DNA of 12,101 bases from DATLAN01 sp035527455 (GTDB lineage: Bacteria; Planctomycetota; Planctomycetia; Pirellulales; Thermoguttaceae). Below, in pieces: positions 1-4,713 of this stretch. The stretch's first letter is position 1. Each line of letters starts with the position of its first letter. A model generated the notes under the pieces. That model did not search any database and had not been told where the DNA came from. It worked only from the letters and a program-made list of their open reading frames with translations. The stretch lies in NCBI GenBank assembly GCA_035527455.1, contig DATLAN010000304.1:1-12101 (forward strand), in the 5' to 3' direction. Both the position numbers and the translations under genes were made by a program.

Positions 1-23
1 CCCACTACCCACTACCCACTACC
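1..23. repeat. Heptanucleotide tandem array (CCCACTA)n directly before trpS
   Basis: Three perfect copies of CCCACTA fill positions 1-21, and a partial unit (CC) leads straight into the trpS ATG at 24. The array starts at the window edge, so its full length is unknown. It occupies the place where a Shine-Dalgarno sequence would be, and no purine-rich ribosome binding site is visible. The unit length, 7 bp, is the same as that of the unrelated array before acpS at 1958-2027. Confidence 0.9.
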
Positions 24-995
24 ATGCGCGTTCTATCCGGCATTCAACCGACGGGCCGATTCCACTGGGGAAACTACTTCGGAGCGATCCGGCAGTACAT
101 CGATTTGCAGGACGAAGCGGAAGATGCGTTTTACTTCATCGCGAATCTGCACGCGCTGACCACGGTCCGCAATCCGGCCGAGCTTTGGCAATTGACGTCG
201 GACGCGGCCGTCGATCTGCTCGCGCTGGGGCTCGATCCCGATCGGGCGACGCTCTTCGTGCAGTCGGACGTGCCGGAAGTGAGCGAGCTGTGCTGGCTGT
301 TGATGACCGGCGCGCCCATGGGGTTGTTGGAGCGTTGTCACGCATACAAAGACAAGAGGGCCCGGGGGCTCCCGGCCGACACGGGCCTGTTCGCCTATCC
401 GGTGTTGCAGGCGGCCGACATCCTGGCGTACGACTCCGACACGGTCCCGGTGGGCGAAGATCAGGTGCAGCACATCGAGGTGACCCGCGACCTGGCGGCC
501 AGCTTCAATCACCAGTTCGGCGAGACGTTCGTGATGCCCAAGGCCAAGGTGCTCGACACGTCGGCCCGCGTGCCGGGCATCGACGGCGAGAAGATGTCGA
601 AGAGTTACGGCAACACGCTGGAGGTGTTCGAGGAGCCCAAGGTCCTTCGCAAGCAGATCATGCGGATCGTGACCGACTCGCGGCCGATGGAGGAGCCCAA
701 GGATCCCGACACCGATCACCTTTTCCAGCTTTACAGCCTGTTCGCCGACGATGCCCGGCGGGAAGAGATGGCCGAGACGTACCGTCGCGGCGGGTTCGGC
801 TACGGGGAGGTGAAGAAGGCGTTGGCCGACTTGGCGACGGACTTCTTCGCCGCGGCGCGGCAGCGACGGAAAGCCTTGGAAGCCGATCCGAACGAGGTGC
901 GCCGGATCCTCGGCGACGGCGCCGCCAAAGCCCGCAAGAAGGCCGCCGAGGTGCTGCTTCGCGCCCAACGGGCCTGCGGCGTCAAGGCCCCATAA
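24..995 (+). CDS. trpS: Tryptophanyl-tRNA synthetase (TrpS)
   Basis: Class I aminoacyl-tRNA synthetase that charges tRNA-Trp in the cytoplasm using ATP and tryptophan. The 323-residue product has the usual length of bacterial TrpS (about 330). The N-terminal SGIQPTGRFHWGNYFGA segment carries the HIGH-type signature (H14-W-G-N17). The second ATP-binding signature KMSKS is perfect at residues 190-194, inside GEKMSKSYGN. The segment with MTGAPMGLLERCHAYKDK and GLFAYPVLQAADILAYD is the tryptophan pocket and Rossmann fold region typical of the family. The start at 24 is the only one that keeps the conserved N-terminus, yet it has no Shine-Dalgarno sequence, only the heptamer array. The TAA stop (993-995) lies inside the left arm of an inverted repeat. 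Identity is certain; whether the array affects expression is unknown. Confidence 0.97.
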   Translation: MRVLSGIQPTGRFHWGNYFGAIRQYIDLQDEAEDAFYFIANLHALTTVRNPAELWQLTSDAAVDLLALGLDPDRATLFVQSDVPEVSELCWLLMTGAPMGLLERCHAYKDKRARGLPADTGLFAYPVLQAADILAYDSDTVPVGEDQVQHIEVTRDLAASFNHQFGETFVMPKAKVLDTSARVPGIDGEKMSKSYGNTLEVFEEPKVLRKQIMRIVTDSRPMEEPKDPDTDHLFQLYSLFADDARREEMAETYRRGGFGYGEVKKALADLATDFFAAARQRRKALEADPNEVRRILGDGAAKARKKAAEVLLRAQRACGVKAP

Positions 996-1103
996 AGCCG
1001 CGACCGGTGGTCGCGCCTGGGGGAGTTCAATGGACGATCGTGATTTGGCTGGCGCGAGCAGCGGTCGTCGTTCGGTTGGCGCGACCAACGGTCGCGGCTT
1101 TAT
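992..1103. repeat. 112-bp inverted-repeat element with 26-bp arms, each arm itself a hairpin
   Basis: The left arm (992-1017, beginning ATAAAGCCGCGACC) and the right arm (1078-1103, ending GGTCGCGGCTTTAT) are reverse complements over 26 bases with a single mismatch. Each arm also folds alone: GCGACC pairs with GGTCGC across a 3-base loop. A looser third copy lies at about 1045-1070 (GGCGCGAGCAGCGGTCG). The layout resembles a BIME, a pair of REP-like palindromes in opposite orientation. The left arm includes the trpS TAA stop, and the right arm ends just before the GAGGGGA ribosome binding site of the next gene. There is no T-tract, so a classical terminator role is not supported. Confidence 0.8.
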
Positions 1104-1110
1104 GAGGGGA
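1104..1110 (+). promoter_or_regulatory. Ribosome binding site for the membrane protein at 1121
   Basis: GAGGGGA is a good Shine-Dalgarno match. It lies 7 bases before GTG 1118 and 10 bases before ATG 1121, so it fits either of these adjacent starts. It begins directly after the right arm of the inverted-repeat element. Confidence 0.6.
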
Positions 1111-1120
1111 CCTTTTCGTG

Positions 1121-2020
1121 ATGGGATCGGAAGCGAATCGCGACGACTTCGGGCCGACCGGCGGAGGACGGTTCTCCTGGCGGGATCCCATTCTCTTGCT
1201 GCCGATCGCCTTCCTTCTCGGGCTGTCGCTGGCTTGGCTGGCCGAGACTGCACAACACTATTACGCGCCGCTGATTATTTTCCCGCTACTGGTGGGTGCC
1301 GCCCTGGGGGTCCTGACGATCCTCGCAGTCCGGCTGGGCCGAATCGGAAACCGGCCGACGATCGTGCTGGCGACGTTACTGGCCTCGCTGATTAGTATCG
1401 GAGGACAGCACTACTTGTCCTACCGAGCCGAGTGCCGGCTGGTCGCCCAGCAGCGTCGACTGCGGCTGGAGGCCCAGCAGGAACAACCCGCCCTGGGTGC
1501 GATCGCCATGCCCGAAGCGCCCGGCTCGGTATTCGCATATATGCAGAAACGGGCAGCGGAGGGCCGAGAACTGAACATCGGCGGCTACGTCGCCCGAGGC
1601 TGGCAAGCGTGGGCAAGTTGGGGCGTCGACGGGCTGTTGGTGCTGCTGGCCGCCATGTTCCTGGTGGTCCCGGTCATGCGGCTGCCCTATTGCAGTCGAT
1701 GCCGAAGTTGGTACCGTGAAGTCCGCCGCGGCCGGTTCGACGGGCCGTTTTCCGGGAAACTGGCGGAAGCGGCCGGCGTGTCCGGTTCCGGGAAGACTGC
1801 ATCCGGGAGGTACCGTTTATTGAGCTGCCACGGCGGCTGCGGTCCGACCGGCCTGGAGATCGCCTGGCGACGGTCCGACGGCGACACCACGACACTTCGG
1901 CAATGGCTCGACACCGAAAGCCGCGACCGAATCGTGCAACTTTTCGACGAGCAAGCCAATCCGAAATCCGAAATCCGAAATCCGAAATCCGAAATCCGAA
2001 ATCCGAAATCTGAAATCTGA
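1121..2020 (+). CDS. Four-helix membrane protein with C-terminal cysteine cluster; repeat-encoded tail
   Basis: No named family is recognised. From ATG 1121 (GTG 1118 is an equally placed alternative) the product is 299 residues. Hydrophobic segments lie at about 24-42, 48-72, 78-98 and 168-188, suggesting four membrane helices with a charged, glutamine- and arginine-rich stretch between the third and fourth. Right after the last helix comes PYCSRCRSWYREVRRGRF, and further on CHGGCG. These are two CxxC/CxxxC pairs that could bind zinc as a ribbon on the cytoplasmic side. The last 25 or so residues are repeats of NPKSEIR, read directly from the AATCCGA heptamer array, and the TGA stop is itself a variant heptamer. 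The gene lies between trpS and acpS on the same strand and is probably co-transcribed with them. Function unknown. Confidence 0.8.
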   Translation: MGSEANRDDFGPTGGGRFSWRDPILLLPIAFLLGLSLAWLAETAQHYYAPLIIFPLLVGAALGVLTILAVRLGRIGNRPTIVLATLLASLISIGGQHYLSYRAECRLVAQQRRLRLEAQQEQPALGAIAMPEAPGSVFAYMQKRAAEGRELNIGGYVARGWQAWASWGVDGLLVLLAAMFLVVPVMRLPYCSRCRSWYREVRRGRFDGPFSGKLAEAAGVSGSGKTASGRYRLLSCHGGCGPTGLEIAWRRSDGDTTTLRQWLDTESRDRIVQLFDEQANPKSEIRNPKSEIRNPKSEI

Positions 2021-2027
2021 AATCCAA
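1958..2027. repeat. Heptanucleotide tandem array (AATCCGA), about 10 units
   Basis: Seven perfect AATCCGA units (1958-2006) are followed by two AATCTGA units (2007-2020) and one AATCCAA unit (2021-2027). The perfect unit contains no stop codon in any of the six frames. Forward it encodes NPKSEIR cyclically, and in reverse SDFGFRI. The array overlaps the 3' end of the upstream membrane-protein gene and ends 8 bases before the acpS ATG. The C-to-T change in the ninth unit provides the in-frame TGA stop. Confidence 0.95.
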
Positions 2028-2035
2028 ACCCCCCC

Positions 2036-2425
2036 ATGCCTGACATTATCGGAATCGGCACCGACATCACCGAATGCCTGCGGATCGCGCGGATGATCGA
2101 GCGGCACGGCGAGTTGTTCATCAGCCGCGTGTACACGGCCCACGAGATCCACTACTGCCAGAGCCGCGCCCAAGCCACCCAGCATTTCACGGGCCGTTGG
2201 GCCGCCAAAGAGGCGATTCTCAAGGCCATCGGGACCGGCTGGCGGCGGGGGATCGGCTGGCGCGACGTAGAGGTCCGCAACGAGCCCAGCGGCAAGCCGG
2301 TTGTGGCGCTGGGTGGTGGGGCCAAGGAGGTCGTCGAGCAACTCGGGATCTCCGATATTCTGGTCAGTATTTCCCACTGCCATACGCACGCGACCGCATA
2401 CGCCATAGCGTTGGGAAAATCGTAG
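2036..2425 (+). CDS. acpS: Holo-[acyl-carrier-protein] synthase (AcpS)
   Basis: Transfers 4'-phosphopantetheine from coenzyme A to the serine of apo-ACP, activating the carrier for fatty acid synthesis in the cytoplasm. The 129-residue length matches the AcpS family (about 120-130). The N-terminal GIGTDITE holds the conserved magnesium-binding aspartate (D10) and E13. The second signature RWAAKEAILKA (residues 54-64) includes the catalytic-site glutamate E59 and lysine K58. The C-terminal ILVSISHCHTHATAYAIA is the usual SxSHxxxxAxA strand. ATG 2036 is chosen because it starts the conserved N-terminus. Upstream there is only the heptamer array and a run of C, with no Shine-Dalgarno sequence. 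The gap to the previous stop is 15 bases, so translation may depend on reinitiation or on an SD-independent route. Confidence 0.95.
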   Translation: MPDIIGIGTDITECLRIARMIERHGELFISRVYTAHEIHYCQSRAQATQHFTGRWAAKEAILKAIGTGWRRGIGWRDVEVRNEPSGKPVVALGGGAKEVVEQLGISDILVSISHCHTHATAYAIALGKS

Positions 2426-2433
2426 CCCATCTC

Positions 2434-2450
2434 CCCGCAAAATTGGCGGG
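2434..2450. terminator. Small hairpin after acpS, possible weak terminator
   Basis: CCCGC (2434-2438) pairs with GCGGG (2446-2450) across the loop AAAATTG, 9 bases after the acpS stop. The stem has only five base pairs and the following bases (TATTCTGG) are not a proper T-tract. A terminator role is therefore only suggested by its position between acpS and the next promoter. Confidence 0.3.
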
Positions 2451-2468
2451 TATTCTGGTGCGTCCCGG

Positions 2469-2497
2469 TTGACGGAACTCGCCGATCGGCATATAGT
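2469..2497 (+). promoter_or_regulatory. Sigma70-type promoter for the ACT-domain gene
   Basis: TTGACG (2469-2474) and TATAGT (2492-2497) are separated by exactly 17 bases. Each hexamer matches the sigma70 consensus at five of six positions. The pair lies about 50 bases before the ATG at 2549 and after the acpS stop, so the ACT-domain gene probably has its own transcript. Confidence 0.65.
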
Positions 2498-2548
2498 TAG
2501 GCGCCTGGTTGGCCCTGTCAACTCGCTCCTTTCCCCGCGAGCACGGCG

Positions 2549-3046
2549 ATGAGTATTGACGAAGGTACGACGACCGGTTTCTCCACCATGCGAGGTCGGA
2601 ACTACCCGACAATCCGCCAGTTCACCGTCTTCCTGGAGAACCGGGTGGGCCAGTTGCTGGAAGTCGTGCGCCGGTTCGAGGGGTCGAAGGTCCGGATCGT
2701 GGCGTTGTCGATCGTCGATTCGTCGGAGTGTGCGTTCGTACGGTTCCTGCTGAGCCATCCGGAGGAAGGCCGGGAGATCCTGGAACGGGCCGGACTGGCG
2801 ATCATCGAAAGCGACCTGATCGGCGTGGAAGTGCCCGACCAGACCCAGCCGTTGTTGCAGATCTGCACGGCCCTGTTGCAGGCCGAGGTGAACATCGTCC
2901 AGGCCTACCCGTTGTTGGTCCGGCCGCGGGGCCGGCCGGCGGTGGCGTTGATGGTCGACAACATCGATATGGGCCAGGAAACGCTGGCTGCCAAAGGGTT
3001 TACGATGATCACCGAAGCCGACCTCCAGCACGAAGAAGAAGAATAG
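2549..3046 (+). CDS. Double ACT-domain protein
   Basis: A 165-residue soluble protein made of two ACT-like regulatory domains, at about residues 22-92 and 93-160. The first begins RQFTVFLENRVGQLLEVVRRF, the classic first beta strand, turn and helix of ACT domains. The second includes QPLLQICTALLQAEVNIVQAYPLL. ACT domains normally bind amino acids or other small ligands at domain interfaces. There is no catalytic domain, so it could act as a stand-alone sensor or as the regulatory subunit of another enzyme; the ligand cannot be read from sequence. ATG 2549 is taken as the start, with ATG 2588 (MRGRNYP) an alternative closer to the first domain. The Shine-Dalgarno sequence is weak. The C-terminus is acidic (HEEEE). 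It faces the next gene tail to tail with an 18-base gap. Confidence 0.85.
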   Translation: MSIDEGTTTGFSTMRGRNYPTIRQFTVFLENRVGQLLEVVRRFEGSKVRIVALSIVDSSECAFVRFLLSHPEEGREILERAGLAIIESDLIGVEVPDQTQPLLQICTALLQAEVNIVQAYPLLVRPRGRPAVALMVDNIDMGQETLAAKGFTMITEADLQHEEEE

Positions 3047-3064
3047 TCTCCGCGACGGCTGGCT

Positions 3065-3865
3065 TCACGGAACCATCTCTTTGGGCAACTCTTCGACGCC
3101 GCGGATCAAGATGCGCACGACCGAATCCCAGGCCACCACGGTCAGCGTGTGGGTCCCGGCCGATTCCTCGGCGGTGAACACCCCGTAGCCCTCCCTGGAA
3201 AGGGTCTTGGCGAAGTGGACGGGCACGAGGGTCTCGCCGTCTGCGAAGTGCAGTTCGACGCTCGACTGCTTGGGTTTTTCCGCCCAGAGTTTCGAGAACA
3301 GTTCGGCCAGCGGATGCCCGGGCTCGGTCAGTCGGGCCTCACTGTCGGCGATCGCGGTCAGCGGCTGATCGACGACCGGCAATATTTCGGGTTCGTCCTT
3401 CGGCGGGGTAATCTGCACGTGAGCCGCTTGCGGCCTTGCAGGAGGTGCATCTGCCTCTTCCTCATCGGTTTCCACCAAGCTGATTTTTCCCTTCGGCTTC
3501 GTCTCCTCTTCGGGGGCATCCTCATAGGTGGGGATCCGAAACTTGGCCCCGCACGCCGGGCATTCTCCATGGTGTCCCTGCAGACTCGTCGGCCCGTGCA
3601 GCCGATGGCCGTTCGGACAAAGGAACTCGAGCAGGTCCTCGTCATCGGGGGGGTGAGTCCGAGGCCGTGCCGGCTTGGCCGCCGTCTTGGAACCCGACTT
3701 CGGCGGGGAGTCGCGGAAACCCTTGCTGGAGGACTCGTGAAGTTCGATGTCTGTGGACTCGGGGATACGGAACCGCACCCCGCATTGGGGGCATCGCGCC
3801 GCGCGGCCCGCCTGCTCGGCAGGACAATGGATCTTGTGGCCGTTGGGACAGAGGAATTCGAGCAC
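3065..3865 (-). CDS. Tandem zinc-ribbon protein of planctomycete type
   Basis: The 266-residue soluble product holds two similar zinc-ribbon modules. The first (residues 1-36) begins LEFLCPNGHKIHCP and has C6, H10, C25 and C28 as likely zinc ligands. The second (about 78-113) has C83, H87, C102 and C105. The two are joined by a lysine- and proline-rich linker. A low-complexity acidic and proline stretch (about 113-160) leads to a C-terminal domain (about 165-266, with SSVELHFADGETLVPVHFAKTL) that I do not recognise. It looks mostly beta-stranded. The start is GTG 3865: an in-frame TAA lies a short way upstream, there is no ATG between, and the conserved ribbon begins at once. A GAGAG motif about 8 bases upstream may serve as ribosome binding site. 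Function is unknown; nucleic-acid or protein binding is a guess. Confidence 0.85.
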   Translation of the reverse strand: MLEFLCPNGHKIHCPAEQAGRAARCPQCGVRFRIPESTDIELHESSSKGFRDSPPKSGSKTAAKPARPRTHPPDDEDLLEFLCPNGHRLHGPTSLQGHHGECPACGAKFRIPTYEDAPEEETKPKGKISLVETDEEEADAPPARPQAAHVQITPPKDEPEILPVVDQPLTAIADSEARLTEPGHPLAELFSKLWAEKPKQSSVELHFADGETLVPVHFAKTLSREGYGVFTAEESAGTHTLTVVAWDSVVRILIRGVEELPKEMVP

Positions 3866-3869
3866 GTTG

Positions 3870-3904
3870 TCTCTCGCTATGGATGCGTCTCTCGCTATGG
3901 ATGC
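3870..3904. repeat. 18-bp direct duplication in the leader of the zinc-ribbon gene
   Basis: TCTCTCGCTATGGATGC (17 bases) occurs at 3870-3886 and again at 3888-3904, a tandem repeat with an 18-base period. It lies just upstream of the GTG start of the minus-strand gene. Each copy carries, on that strand, the GAGAG that could act as ribosome binding site, so the duplication doubles the leader. Confidence 0.85.
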
Positions 3905-3916
3905 CCTTAGTTATCT

Positions 3917-3945
3917 ATCCTAATTCACCGTCGCAGCGTAAACAA
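3917..3945 (-). promoter_or_regulatory. Possible promoter for the minus-strand zinc-ribbon gene
   Basis: On the minus strand, TTGTTT (3945-3940) and TAGGAT (3922-3917) are 17 bases apart. The -10 matches four of six consensus positions and the -35 about three. Its position, about 50 bases before the GTG start, is sensible, but the match is modest. Confidence 0.3.
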
Positions 3946-3948
3946 TCC

Positions 3949-3976
3949 TTGACACGGTTGCGGCGTTTGCGAAACT
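3949..3976 (+). promoter_or_regulatory. Possible promoter for the plus-strand zinc-ribbon membrane protein
   Basis: A perfect -35 hexamer TTGACA (3949-3954) is followed after 16 bases by GAAACT (3971-3976), which matches the -10 consensus at only three positions. It lies about 50 bases before ATG 4027, back to back with the opposite-strand candidate. Confidence 0.4.
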
Positions 3977-4026
3977 AGGTGGGGGGCCTTGGAAGTGGGC
4001 ATCTCTTTTCTCTTGCGAGTCGCCGC

Positions 4027-4713
4027 ATGTCGATCATCGTTGTCTGCCCCGGTTGCCGGAAGAGCTTCAATGTCAGCGACCGGTTTGCCGGACAGTCGGG
4101 CGCATGCCCCAAGTGCAAGCACCCGATCAAGGTCCCCAAGAAGGAGGAGGAGGTCAAGGTCCATAGTCCCGAGGAGTTCGCCGACGGGGGACGCAGCACC
4201 ACCGGCCAACTGCTCACCAAGCCCATTGCCAAGAAGAGGGTCCAGTTCCAGCCGGTCGTGGCGGTGGCCATCGGCGGCGGGACCCTGGTGGTGCTGCTGT
4301 TGACCTGGGCCGCCGGTTCGCTGATCGCCGGCAACATCGTCGTCCGCGCGGTCGGCCTGCTGCTGGTCTCCGTGCCCCTGGTGATCGGGGCCTACTGGTT
4401 CCTGCGAAACGACGATCTGGAACCGTATCACGGCACGGCGTTGTACGTTCGCGCGGGCATCTGTGCGGCGGCCTATGTGATTCTCTGGGGCGTCTACGGC
4501 CACGTATCGGGCACGGGCATGATGCAGGGCGAGATCTGGCAGTGGCTGTTCGTCGCCCCGCCGATTCTCATCACCGGCGCCCTGGCCGCCTTGGGTTGTT
4601 TCGACCTCGACTTCGGCGACGGCCTGTTGCACTACGCGTTCTACGTCGTGGTGACCATCCTGTTGCGAGCCGTCGCCGGCATGGGATGGATCTGGGAAGC
4701 CGCAGCCGGCTGA
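4027..4713 (+). CDS. Zinc-ribbon membrane protein
   Basis: The 228-residue product starts with a zinc ribbon: MSIIVVCPGCRKSF then ACPKCKHPIKVP, with ligands C7, C10, C27 and C30. A charged linker rich in K and E follows. The rest holds about five hydrophobic segments (near residues 75-98, 101-122, 137-160, 170-192 and 198-222), so it is probably an inner-membrane protein with the ribbon in the cytoplasm. No named family is recognised. ATG 4027 is preferred over an upstream in-frame GTG at 3979 because the ribbon begins right after it, although the Shine-Dalgarno sequence is poor. The ribbon type and divergent placement link it with the minus-strand neighbour; a shared role is inferred only from that. 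Its 3' end overlaps the convergent propeller gene by 73 bases. Confidence 0.8.
   Translation: MSIIVVCPGCRKSFNVSDRFAGQSGACPKCKHPIKVPKKEEEVKVHSPEEFADGGRSTTGQLLTKPIAKKRVQFQPVVAVAIGGGTLVVLLLTWAAGSLIAGNIVVRAVGLLLVSVPLVIGAYWFLRNDDLEPYHGTALYVRAGICAAAYVILWGVYGHVSGTGMMQGEIWQWLFVAPPILITGALAALGCFDLDFGDGLLHYAFYVVVTILLRAVAGMGWIWEAAAG

Noticed and set aside
992..1103. Insertion sequence or transposon between the arms
   Set aside because: The 60-base interior has no transposase frame and no target-site duplication could be seen; it is at most a non-autonomous element.
33..1253. A 406-codon minus-strand frame and a 306-codon plus-strand frame over trpS
   Set aside because: Both overlap trpS, whose signature motifs are intact, and neither has recognisable motifs.
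1958..2027. CRISPR array
   Set aside because: The 7-bp units follow each other without spacers, and no cas gene is present.
3149..3910. A 253-codon plus-strand frame over the zinc-ribbon gene
   Set aside because: It is the antisense of the tandem zinc-ribbon gene, whose cysteine pattern on the minus strand is unambiguous.
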